NCBI GenBank assembly: GCA_000585055.1
Contig: JEMX01000011.1
Span: 1 to 64,000, forward strand
Direction of reading: 5' to 3'
DNA length: 64,000 nucleotides
Source: Candidatus Accumulibacter appositus
Lineage (GTDB): Bacteria; Pseudomonadota; Gammaproteobacteria; Burkholderiales; Rhodocyclaceae
In this document: in pieces, positions 9,451 through 17,719 of the stretch
Layout: every line of letters begins with the position of its first letter
Position numbering within the stretch: position 1 is the stretch's first letter
The notes under the pieces: model-generated
Database searches by the model: none
What the model saw: only the letters and a program-made list of their open reading frames with translations
Told to the model about the DNA's origin: nothing
Translations under genes and position numbers: made by a program

Positions 9451-10026
9451 ATGCGTTTACCCATGGAGTCATTGAAGCGCCATTCCGCGAAGGCCATTGT
9501 CCTGTTCAGCGCGCTCGTGGTGACAGGCTGCGGCCAGCCGGAGCCGCCACCAGCAAGCGCTCTCACCGACGATATGCGCGCCTTCACTGGGAACTGGACA
9601 GCCACCGGCACTCGACAGGTTCTGGATCTCGGGCCGGGAAGGCAAACAGGCACCTTCCAGCTTAGCGGCGCCATGATGCTCAGCGGCAAACAGCGGCTCA
9701 ATCTTGCTTTCCGCGCTGAAGTCATTGGCTTCTCCGACCCGATGACCGGTCTGGTGGGTCGCAGCGTGTGGACCGACGATAGGGGCGACAAGGTGTTCAG
9801 CGAGCTGCGCGGCGAAGGCGTCGGCCCCGGCAAACTGATCGATGGCAAGTTCACTGGCGGTACCGGCCGCTATTCCGGGCTCAGCGGTGAATACAGCTTC
9901 AGATGGCAACGCATAGGCAGCATCCAGGGTAATGAATTGACAGGGCGAGTCGTCGGTCTGAATGGTTGGGCGCGCCTCGGCTCGCCCGAGGCGGTCGCTC
10001 CCACCACTTCAGGAGGTCAGCAATGA
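9451..10026 (+). CDS. Small secreted lipoprotein, unknown function
   Basis: 191 aa. The ATG at 9451 is preferred because TGGAGG (9438-9443) sits 7 nt upstream and gives a compact signal ending in the lipobox VVTGC; an upstream start at 9376 lacks this. The mature part is Gly/Thr-rich with alternating polar/hydrophobic strands and a GGTGRYSGLSGEYSF-like segment, suggesting a small beta-barrel or lipocalin-like fold. Its stop codon overlaps the ATG of the anion carrier (ATGA), so the two are translationally coupled. Role unknown. Confidence 0.75.
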   Translation: MRLPMESLKRHSAKAIVLFSALVVTGCGQPEPPPASALTDDMRAFTGNWTATGTRQVLDLGPGRQTGTFQLSGAMMLSGKQRLNLAFRAEVIGFSDPMTGLVGRSVWTDDRGDKVFSELRGEGVGPGKLIDGKFTGGTGRYSGLSGEYSFRWQRIGSIQGNELTGRVVGLNGWARLGSPEAVAPTTSGGQQ

Positions 10027-11438
10027 GTGCAGCGGCTTTCGGCACGGCAAGAATCGTGAAGTTGGTGGGCCTCCTGCTTGTCTTCTTCGGCCTCTGGTTT
10101 GCGCCGGTTCCCGACGGCCTGACGGTTGAGGCCTGGCATCTCTTCGCGGTCTTCGCGTCGGCGATCACCTCGGTGGTGCTCAATGTCTTCCCGCTATTCA
10201 CGTCGGCGCTGCTTGCTTGCGCGATTGTCGTGCTCACCAATACGCTGACTCCGGACAAGGCCTACGGCGCCTTCGCCAACGCCATCGTGCTCCTGGTAGT
10301 CACCGCTTTCCTCGTTTCGCAGGCAGTGGTCAAGAGCGGACTCGGCAAGCGAATCAGCCTGTACGTGGTTTCGGCTTTCGGGAAATCGACGCTCGGCCTG
10401 GCATACAGCATCTTCATTACCGACACCCTGATCGCCCCCGGTTTCCCGAGCAATACCGCACGCGGTGGCGTGCTCTTTCCGATCATCCTGTCACTGGCGC
10501 AGAACAGCGGGTCGACGCCAGACGACGAAGACAAGCGACGCCTTGGCGGTTATCTGATGTTTTGCGGTATGGCCAGCCTGGCCATCTCTTCCGCGCTGTG
10601 GTTCACTGCCACCTCGGGCAACCCGGTCGGCGCCTCGCTGGCCGCCGAGCAAGGGCTGAACATCGATTTCGGCTCCTGGCTGCTCGCCTCGTCGGTACCG
10701 TGCCTGGTGGTCATCGCCCTGCTGCCGCTGCTGCTCTACCGCCTCTTCCCGCCCGGAATCACCAGCACACCGGATGCGCCCGGGCACGCCCGCGAGGAAC
10801 TGAGGACAATGGGGCCGATGTCGCGCAACGAGTGGATCACGGCCGTGACCTTTGCGATCATGATCACCGGCTGGATACTGGCAGCGCCCTACAAGCTGAA
10901 CCTGACGGCAATCGCACTCGCCGGCCTCGCCACCTTGATGGTCACCGGCGTTCTGACGCTCGACGACATGAGCAAGCAGGGCGGCACGCTGGTCACTTTC
11001 ATCTGGCTGGCGGTGCTTTTCGGGATGAGCGGCCAGCTCAACGAAATGGGCTTCATGGGCTACGTCGGCGAGCGCTTGGCGGTAGGACTGGAGGGTCTCG
11101 CCTGGCCAGTGGCCTACGTCGCCCTGCTGGTCATCTACGTGCTGCTGCACTTCGGTTTCGTCAGTCAGAACGCACAGGTTCTCGCATTGCTCGGCGTATT
11201 TCTTGATGTCGGCGTAAAGTCGGGGGTGCCGGTCGCCCTGATGGCTTACGCGCTGCTCTTTGCCAGCAGCTACTTCTCGGTCATCACGCCGCAGGGTGGC
11301 AGCCAGAACATCATCTTCGTCGCCAGCGGCTATCTCAAACAGAGCGAACTGTATCGTCTAGGCTTGGCGACGACCGGCTTCTGCACTTTGGTGTTCCTGG
11401 TCATCGGCACGCCATGGATACTCTGGGTCGCCGGCTAG
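10023..11438 (+). CDS. DASS/SLC13 family anion transporter (dicarboxylate type)
   Basis: 471 aa, about 12 hydrophobic segments. The ATG at 10023 is chosen for its AGGAGG site (about 10011-10016). The family hallmarks of divalent-anion:Na+ symporters and plastid 2-oxoglutarate/malate translocators are present: an SNTA motif (PSNTARGG) in the first half, the segment TATSGNPVG, and near the C-terminus a second repeat with VITPQGGSQN. It probably imports C4-C5 dicarboxylates at the inner membrane; the exact substrate is not readable. It is coupled to the preceding lipoprotein gene. Confidence 0.88.
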   Translation: MSAAAFGTARIVKLVGLLLVFFGLWFAPVPDGLTVEAWHLFAVFASAITSVVLNVFPLFTSALLACAIVVLTNTLTPDKAYGAFANAIVLLVVTAFLVSQAVVKSGLGKRISLYVVSAFGKSTLGLAYSIFITDTLIAPGFPSNTARGGVLFPIILSLAQNSGSTPDDEDKRRLGGYLMFCGMASLAISSALWFTATSGNPVGASLAAEQGLNIDFGSWLLASSVPCLVVIALLPLLLYRLFPPGITSTPDAPGHAREELRTMGPMSRNEWITAVTFAIMITGWILAAPYKLNLTAIALAGLATLMVTGVLTLDDMSKQGGTLVTFIWLAVLFGMSGQLNEMGFMGYVGERLAVGLEGLAWPVAYVALLVIYVLLHFGFVSQNAQVLALLGVFLDVGVKSGVPVALMAYALLFASSYFSVITPQGGSQNIIFVASGYLKQSELYRLGLATTGFCTLVFLVIGTPWILWVAG

Positions 11439-11516
11439 TCAGGAATGCCCGGCGACGACCAGCCGGCAGATGCGTTTGCCGTACCTATGCCGGCCGAAAC
11501 CGAAAACCGGTCGCCG

Positions 11517-11960
11517 CTAGCGATGGACAATCACTGGCACCTGCGAGTGTGACAGCACCTTTTGCGTGACGCTGCCAAGCAGCAGCTTCTTGATCTCGCT
11601 GCGGCCGCGCGAGGCGATAAAGATCGCGTCGCAGTGCTTCGCCTTCGCGGCATCGATGATGCCCTCGTACGCCGACGCCGGCTTGCTGATGAAACCGGAA
11701 TACTCGACGCCGGCAGCGGCAGCGGCCCCGGCGATCTCGTCGAGATACTTCTCTCCCGTGGTCCGCGCCATCCGCTCGAGTTCGCGCTCGATCCCCTTGT
11801 CGATGGAATCACCATCGCCGAAAACAGAAGGCTGCAACATCACCATCGCGTAGTAGCCGATGACTTTCGCGCCGAGCGCGTGCGCAAGCTTGATGCCGTC
11901 CTTGATCGCCTTGCGCGACACGGCCGACCCGTCGGTGGGGATAAGGATCTTCTTGAACAT
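11517..11960 (-). CDS. Universal stress protein, UspA family
   Basis: 147 aa, one Usp domain. It begins MFKKILIPTDGSAVSRKAI, typical of the first beta-strand and nucleotide loop. The C-terminal ATP-binding signature G-R-S-x(7)-G-S-V-T is present (SRGRSEIKKLLLGSVTQKV), so it should be an ATP-binding type Usp. It is divergently transcribed from the transglycosylase gene across a 234-bp gap in which I see no clear operator. The specific stress is unknown. Confidence 0.93.
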   Translation of the reverse strand: MFKKILIPTDGSAVSRKAIKDGIKLAHALGAKVIGYYAMVMLQPSVFGDGDSIDKGIERELERMARTTGEKYLDEIAGAAAAAGVEYSGFISKPASAYEGIIDAAKAKHCDAIFIASRGRSEIKKLLLGSVTQKVLSHSQVPVIVHR

Positions 11961-12194
11961 GTCGTGTTCTCCCGGCAGTCGTCAGACTGGATTTGTGGCT
12001 GTGCGCTGGCATGCTCCTTCTTCGCTCCGGAAGCGAGGAAACCGCCCCCTGAGCGCCATTTCGCCTCATGGCGAGCGACAGGGTCGGCAAACCAACGACG
12101 CGGGAAAGAGTATATGATTTTCCAACAAAGGTGGGCAATTTCGCGCACCAGCTCATACACAAGCGGACTCATCGCCTGCCGGGGCAAGCACAGC

Positions 12195-13757
12195 ATGCAG
12201 ACAAACAAGCAGGCCGGTAGCTGTCTTCCAGAGAGCGCTTGGCTGAACACGCTCATAGGCATCGCCGCCGCTGCTGCCATCGCCAGTTTTGTCGCCGCAG
12301 GCGCCGTCCATGCTGCAGCACAGAGCAAACCCTCATCGCAGGCATCTGCGCACGAAGAACTCACCTTGGCGACCGAAGAGGCGACAAAGCCATGGAGCGG
12401 CGATCTCGACGGCATGATCGATCGAAGGATCATTCGTATCCTTACGGTCTACAGCAAGACCTTCTACTTCGTGGACAAGGGTGACCAACGCGGCAGCAGC
12501 TACGACATCGGCAACCGATTTGTGACCGATCTGAACAAGCAGCTGCTCAAGGCCAAGAAGCTGAAGCAAAAGCACCTCAAGGTTCAGGCGGTGTTCATTC
12601 CCGTCAATCGAAACGCGTTGTTGTCAGCGCTGGTTGCCGGTAAGGGCGACATCGCCATTTCCAGCATTGGGGTGACCGAAGAACGCGAGAAACTGGTCGA
12701 CTTCTCCTCGCCACTGGTTTCCAACATCAACGTGGTGCTGATATCCGGACCCGGATCGACGGCAATTTCCAGCGCCGACGATCTGGCCGGCAAGCAGGTC
12801 TTCGTCCGCAAGTCCTCGGTCTAATACGAGGACTTGAGGGCTCTGAACGAACGTTTGGCCGCCGACCGGCAGCCTGCAGTGATCATCAAGGAGGCGCCGG
12901 AGTCGCTGGACGACGAAGACCTGATCGAGATGGTCAACGCGGGGCTGATTCCGTACACGCTGTCCATCGACGTCGTGGCTTCGTTCTGGAAACAGGTGTT
13001 CCCCAATATCGCGGTGCACGAAGGGGTCACCTTGCGCACCGGCGGTAGCGTCGCCTGGGCCATTCGCGAGGGAAGCCCGCAGCTCAAGGCGGCAGTCGAC
13101 GAATTCGCCGCCAGCCACGCCAAAGGCACCAGTATCGGCAACCAAATCATCGCGCGCTACTTCAAGAACGCCAACTACGTCAAAAACGCGGCCTCCGAGG
13201 CCGAGCGCAAGAAATTCTTCGCACTCATCCAGTACTGCCAGAAGTACGGCGACAAATACGATGTGGACTGGCTGCTGATGGCGGCTCAGGGTTACCAGGA
13301 ATCGCGGCTCAATCAATCCGCCAAGAGCCCGGTAGGCGCCATCGGCGTGATGCAGATCATGCCCGCGACCGGCAAGGATCTCAATGTGGGCGACATCAGG
13401 AAAGTCGAGCCGAACATCAACGGTGGTATCAAGTACATGCGCTGGATGATCGACGAGTACTACGGTGACGAGCCGATGACCAATCTGGACAAGGCCCTGT
13501 TCGCCTTCGCCTCCTACAACGCCGGCGCGGGTCGGATTTCAGCTTTGCGCAAGGAGGCCACCAAGCGTGGACTGGATGCCAACGTCTGGTTCCACAACGT
13601 GGAGTATGTCGCCGCCGACAAGATTGGCGCGGAAACGGTGACCTACGTGAGCAATATCTACAAGTACTACATCGCCTACAAGCTGATCATGGAGGCCAGA
13701 GAAGAGAGGGCGCAGGCGGTAGAGAAGCTGAAGGGGCAAAGCCAAGACGGGCGTTGA
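12195..13757 (+). pseudogene. MltF-like lytic transglycosylase with in-frame TAA
   Basis: The product combines a periplasmic solute-binding domain with a C-terminal SLT transglycosylase domain, as in MltF, which cleaves peptidoglycan glycan strands. From the ATG at 12195 there is a signal peptide (residues 1 to about 42, ending VHAAA), then the binding domain. A TAA at 12822-12824 interrupts the frame between RKSSV and YEDLRALNERL. The same frame then continues without a shift to a TGA at 13755-13757, including the rest of the binding domain and the SLT motifs QESRLN (catalytic Glu), GVMQIMPATG and ASYNAGAGRI. Conservation on both sides suggests a recent nonsense change (for example Tyr TAC/TAT to TAA) or a sequencing error. 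A TTG at 12834 could restart translation but without a signal peptide. Confidence 0.8.
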
Positions 13758-13850
13758 GCAATTGTTGGCGCGCGCTCGTCCGCTATCATCAATTCGCATC
13801 CTGGATAGCATTGCCCACACGACTGGGCTCGCCTTGGGAAATGGATCCGC

Positions 13851-15116
13851 ATGTTGATCGCTGCCGCCTTCACTCTCCTTGTCTTCGCCTACAGCTTGGT
13901 ATCGCGCCGACTGGAAAGCACGCTGATTACCGCGCCAATCCTGTTTACCGCGGCTGGGGCGCTGATGCTGCTCATTCCCGAAGCTTCCAGAGAGCTGTCC
14001 ATTGACCAAAAAGGACTCCTGCTCATCGCCGAAGTTGGCCTGGTGATGACCTTGTTCACCGACGCTTCGCACATCAGCCGGAAATCCTTGCAGGACAACC
14101 ACAGGTTGCCGGTGCGCTTGCTCAGTGTCGGCATGCTGCTCACCATCCTGCTCGGGGCCGCGGCAGCGATGGCCTGCTTCGACGGCCTGTCGTGGTGGGA
14201 AGCGGGTATCCTGGCGGCGATCCTCGCGCCCACCGACGCCGGCCTTGGGCAGGTCATCGTCAGCAGCCCGCGCGTGCCGCCGCGCATACGGCAGGCGCTG
14301 AACGTTGAGGCCGGCCTCAACGACGGGCTGGCGGTCCCCTTCCTGATGCTGTTCATCGCGCTTGCCGCCGCAATCGAGGAAGGCGTGGGTACGCGTGGCG
14401 TGCTGGCGCGTTTTCTCCTTGAACAGATCGGCTATGGAACGGCAATCGGGCTGGTGATCGGCCTTGCTGGCGGCGTACTCATGGGCCTCGCGCAGCGTCG
14501 GCAGTGGATGTCGCCCGAGCTTGGCCAGCTGGGTGTGGTGGCGATGCCGCTGCTATGCATCCTGGCTGCGGAGGAATCCGGCGCCAGCATGTTCATCGCC
14601 GCCTTCGTCGCCGGCCTGGCGGCGCAGGTCGGCTTCCCGAAGATCGGACGCCACAGCGTCGAGTTCACCGAAGGCTGGGGACAGCTGTTCAACTTCTTTG
14701 TATTCTTCCTGTTTGGCTTGCTCTTCGCGCGCAACTGGCATGATTTCACGCCAGCCATCATGCTCTATTCGCTTCTCAGCCTGACGGTGGTGCGCATGCT
14801 GCCCGTGGCAGTGGCCGTTAGCGGTATCGGCCTAAGTCGGGCGAGCGTGCTTTTCCTCGGCTGGTTCGGCCCTCGCGGTCTGGCGTCGATCGTCCTCGGC
14901 CTGGTGTATCTAGAACAACAGGCGAGCCTGCCAGGCGAAGACAGCATCCGTCTGGCGGTGATGGCCACCGTGTTGCTCAGCGTCGTCGCGCATGGGCTGA
15001 GCGCCAAGCCCGGCATCGAGCGCTACGCCGATAGCAGCGCAGCACTGCCAGCGGACGCCCCGGAATACGCCGCGGTCGCTGCCCCGTCATCGGGCAAGGA
15101 CAGGCTCCGCGTATAA
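13851..15116 (+). CDS. Monovalent cation:proton antiporter (CPA1/NhaP type)
   Basis: 421 aa with 11-12 hydrophobic segments and no cytoplasmic TrkA-type regulatory domain. The core ion-binding motifs are visible: LAAILAPTDAGLGQVI with an Asp in the fifth helix region, and EAGLNDGLAVPF, the N-D pair typical of electroneutral Na+/H+ exchangers. The short hydrophilic tail ends in Ala/Ser/Pro-rich sequence. It exchanges Na+ or K+ for protons at the inner membrane; ion preference is uncertain. It begins 93 nt after the interrupted transglycosylase gene. Confidence 0.9.
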   Translation: MLIAAAFTLLVFAYSLVSRRLESTLITAPILFTAAGALMLLIPEASRELSIDQKGLLLIAEVGLVMTLFTDASHISRKSLQDNHRLPVRLLSVGMLLTILLGAAAAMACFDGLSWWEAGILAAILAPTDAGLGQVIVSSPRVPPRIRQALNVEAGLNDGLAVPFLMLFIALAAAIEEGVGTRGVLARFLLEQIGYGTAIGLVIGLAGGVLMGLAQRRQWMSPELGQLGVVAMPLLCILAAEESGASMFIAAFVAGLAAQVGFPKIGRHSVEFTEGWGQLFNFFVFFLFGLLFARNWHDFTPAIMLYSLLSLTVVRMLPVAVAVSGIGLSRASVLFLGWFGPRGLASIVLGLVYLEQQASLPGEDSIRLAVMATVLLSVVAHGLSAKPGIERYADSSAALPADAPEYAAVAAPSSGKDRLRV

Positions 15117-15178
15117 TCCGCAGTTGCGCCCGCCGACACAGATTCCCCGCGGCCTCGACCACCTACCAGAGACATGCC

Positions 15179-15778
15179 ATGAAAACACCAGCCCGACTCA
15201 CGCAGCGCCTCGTCACCCTCCTTCTCGCCGCTTCACTCGGCGTCCTTTCCGCATGCTCGAGCGTGGAAAAGCAACCGGAGTCCCGCAATCTCGACGCGGC
15301 ACAGGTCAAGCAGGAGCGTGCGGACACCCTCGCCATGGCCAAGACCGCGCTCGACAAACTCTACGCCAAGGAGCCCGAAGCCAAAGGCGTCGTCAAAGGC
15401 GCTGTGGGCTACGGTGTCTTCGACATTACCTCGGTCAATGCGCTGGTCGTCGTCGGCGCGCGCGGTCCCGGGGTGATTTTCGATAATGCGACGGGCAAGC
15501 CAACCTACATGCAGGCGATTCGCGCCGGTACCGGCCCCGGCCTAGGCTACCAGAACATTTATCAGATCTTCGTCTTCAAGTCGAAGGAAGCGCTTGATCA
15601 GTTCAAGGTCGGCGGCAAGGCGGGTGGCGATGTCGGCGCATCCGCGACCGCCGGCTCCGCAGGCAAGACGATATCCTTCAATCCCTACATCGACGTCTAC
15701 CAGCTGACGGAGAAAGGCTTCGCTCTCCAGGCCAACTGGGGTGCTGCTGGCTATTACGTGGACCCGGACCTCAACTAA
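15179..15778 (+). CDS. SYLF (YSC84-like) domain lipoprotein
   Basis: 199 aa. The N-terminal signal ends in the lipobox GVLSAC, so it is probably lipid-anchored. The mature part matches the SYLF/YSC84 lipid-binding fold: KGAVGYGVFDITSVNALVVVG, a glycine-rich middle (AGTGPGLGYQN) and a C-terminal YIDVYQLTEKGFALQ segment. Eukaryotic SYLF domains bind phosphoinositides; the bacterial role is unknown. A second SYLF protein lies at 19468-20037. The acetyltransferase follows 54 nt downstream. Confidence 0.82.
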   Translation: MKTPARLTQRLVTLLLAASLGVLSACSSVEKQPESRNLDAAQVKQERADTLAMAKTALDKLYAKEPEAKGVVKGAVGYGVFDITSVNALVVVGARGPGVIFDNATGKPTYMQAIRAGTGPGLGYQNIYQIFVFKSKEALDQFKVGGKAGGDVGASATAGSAGKTISFNPYIDVYQLTEKGFALQANWGAAGYYVDPDLN

Positions 15779-15832
15779 GGCTGCGCGGCGATGCTTGATT
15801 CCTGGCCGGCAGGTCGGGAAGAAAGGGAAACG

Positions 15833-16390
15833 ATGATGCCTTCCTCCTTCGCTGACACTGAGCTTACTCTGCGCGACGGCCGCAGGGTACAGCTGCGTGC
15901 AATCCGTCGTTCGGACGAGGACGAAATCCTGCAGGCTTTCGAGCGACTGGATCCGGGGGCCCGCTACATGCGCTTCATGCGGGTGGTCCGCGAAGCCAAC
16001 GTGACGAAATTGCGCAAGCTTCTCGCCTCTTTTCCCGAGAGCGGCACCGGCCTCGTGGCCACCGTCCCGGCTGCCGATGGGATCGACATCGTGGGCTCTA
16101 CCCTGCTCCTGATCGACAACGATCCGGCCAGCGGCGAATTTTCGGTCACCGTCGCTGCCGAGTACGGGAGGACCGGCCTGGGGCACGCGCTGATGAGCGC
16201 GCTGATCGGCGCGGCGAAAGCCCGCGGTCTTGTGGAAATGCACGGTTTCGTGCTGCGGGTTAACACACCGATGCTGCGCCTCGCCGAAGGCCTTGGCTTC
16301 ACGATCTCCGCGGACCCCGACGACCCTTCGGTGGTCATCTGCCGGCTGCGACTCGACAACCCGTCGGCAACAAGGTCCTCCACCCACTGA
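15833..16390 (+). CDS. GNAT-family N-acetyltransferase
   Basis: 185 aa from the ATG at 15833, preceded by AAAGGGAA; an in-frame ATG at 15791 without a good ribosome site is possible. The acetyl-CoA domain is apparent: LRDGRRVQLRAIRRSDE at the start, FSVTVAAEYGRTGLGHALMSALI as the pyrophosphate-binding region (variant of R/Q-x-x-G-x-G/A), and a final NTPMLRLAEGLGF segment typical of the family. It resembles the C-terminal acetylase domain of Pat/AcsA-modifying enzymes, which may be relevant beside acetate kinase, but the substrate is unknown. Confidence 0.85.
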   Translation: MMPSSFADTELTLRDGRRVQLRAIRRSDEDEILQAFERLDPGARYMRFMRVVREANVTKLRKLLASFPESGTGLVATVPAADGIDIVGSTLLLIDNDPASGEFSVTVAAEYGRTGLGHALMSALIGAAKARGLVEMHGFVLRVNTPMLRLAEGLGFTISADPDDPSVVICRLRLDNPSATRSSTH

Positions 16391-16483
16391 CCAGGGCGAC
16401 GAGCTCTCCGGAATACCAGGCTAGCGACCCGCTAGCGCCGCCGGTGCCAGTTCCCGGCGCGCGCTTCGCTCCCCTGCCAGCAT

Positions 16484-16511
16484 GGCCTGGCTGCTATCCA
16501 GCGGCCAGGCC
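16484..16511. terminator. Bidirectional terminator-like hairpin
   Basis: GGCCTGGC (16484-16491) and GCCAGGCC (16504-16511) form a perfect 8-bp stem with a 12-nt loop. It lies in the gap between the convergent acetyltransferase and ackA genes, with TTGAGTTG after it on the plus strand. Confidence 0.5.
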
Positions 16512-16533
16512 TTGAGTTGACGAGATCACTCAA

Positions 16534-17718
16534 CTACAGCCCGAGCACCTTGCAGGTATGGCGGGCGATCATCAATTCCTCGTTGGTCGGCACCACCCAC
16601 GCCGAAACCTTGCTGCCGGCACTGCTGATGCACGGACCGGCCTGCTCGTTGGCTGCCGCGTCGAGGTCGATGCCCAGCCATTTCGCCTGCTCGCAGACCA
16701 GCCGGCGGATGTAGGCGCTGTTTTCGCCGATGCCGGCGGTGAATACGAAGGCATCGATGCCGCCGAGTACCGCGGCCAGCCCGCCGAGTTCGCGACTGAT
16801 GCGATAGACGAAGTGATCGATCGCCAGGCGCGCGCGCGGCGCGTCACTTTCCTGCAGGACGCGCATGTCGTTGCCTATGCCCGACAGGCCGAGCAGGCCG
16901 GAGCGCTTGTAGAGCATGTTCTCGACATCTCTGGCGCTCATGCCTTCCTGCTGCAGCAGATAGAGAATGATGCCCGGATCCAGGTTGCCGGGTCGCGTCC
17001 CCATCATCAGACCGTCGAGCGCGGTGAAGCCCATCGAACTGCCGACGCTGCGGCCCTCGCGCATCGCGCACATGCTGGCGCCGCTGCCGAGATGGGCCAC
17101 GATTACACGCCCGCTGGCGATTTCCGGCGCCACCTCCGGCAGGGTCGCAGCGATGTACTCGTAAGACAGGCCGTGGAAGCCGTAACGGCGAATACCACGC
17201 TCGAAGTACTCATAGGGCAGACCATAGAGCTGCGCGACCGTCTCCTGCGTGCGGTGAAAGGCCGTATCGAAGCAGGCGACTTGCGGCAACTCGGGCCTTG
17301 CCTCGGCCAGGGCGCGGATGGCGGCGAGGTTGTGCGGCTGATGCAGCGGCGCCAGCGGCATGAAGGTAGCGAGCGTTTCCATGGCCTGTGGCGTCACCAG
17401 CAGCGGCGCCGAGTAATCCGGACCGCCATGCACCACGCGATGCCCGACGCCCGCCAGATCCTGCCCCGCAAAGCGCGCACGCAGCAAGGTCGCGATCTCC
17501 TGCAAGGCCTGCGCATGGTTAGCAACGTCGCACGTCGTCCAGGATTCATCGGCGATGACGCCGCCGTCGGCACCCTTCGCCTTGAGTCGCGGCGCAGTCC
17601 CCAGCCCCTCCACCTGGCCGACGGCCATGGCCTGCAGAGCAGCACCTGCGCCGACCTCAAAAACCGAGAACTTCAGGCTCGAGGAACCTGCGTTGAGAAC
17701 CAGAATTCCCTTTCCCAT
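16534..17718 (-). CDS. ackA: Acetate kinase
   Basis: 394 aa, normal length for AckA. It interconverts acetate plus ATP with acetyl phosphate. Signatures: VLNAGSSSLKFSVF at the N-terminus (first ASKHA phosphate loop), GHRVVHGG, the second ACK motif RRYGFHGLSYEYI, HLGSGASMCA (adenosine/phosphate loop) and GIGENSAYIR near the C-terminus. It starts 1 nt after the stop of the MaoC-Pta fusion, so the two form one acetate/acetyl-CoA operon. In a polyphosphate-accumulating organism this is a low-affinity acetate activation route, or acetyl-phosphate disposal. Confidence 0.97.
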   Translation of the reverse strand: MGKGILVLNAGSSSLKFSVFEVGAGAALQAMAVGQVEGLGTAPRLKAKGADGGVIADESWTTCDVANHAQALQEIATLLRARFAGQDLAGVGHRVVHGGPDYSAPLLVTPQAMETLATFMPLAPLHQPHNLAAIRALAEARPELPQVACFDTAFHRTQETVAQLYGLPYEYFERGIRRYGFHGLSYEYIAATLPEVAPEIASGRVIVAHLGSGASMCAMREGRSVGSSMGFTALDGLMMGTRPGNLDPGIILYLLQQEGMSARDVENMLYKRSGLLGLSGIGNDMRVLQESDAPRARLAIDHFVYRISRELGGLAAVLGGIDAFVFTAGIGENSAYIRRLVCEQAKWLGIDLDAAANEQAGPCISSAGSKVSAWVVPTNEELMIARHTCKVLGL

Positions 17719-17719
17719 T

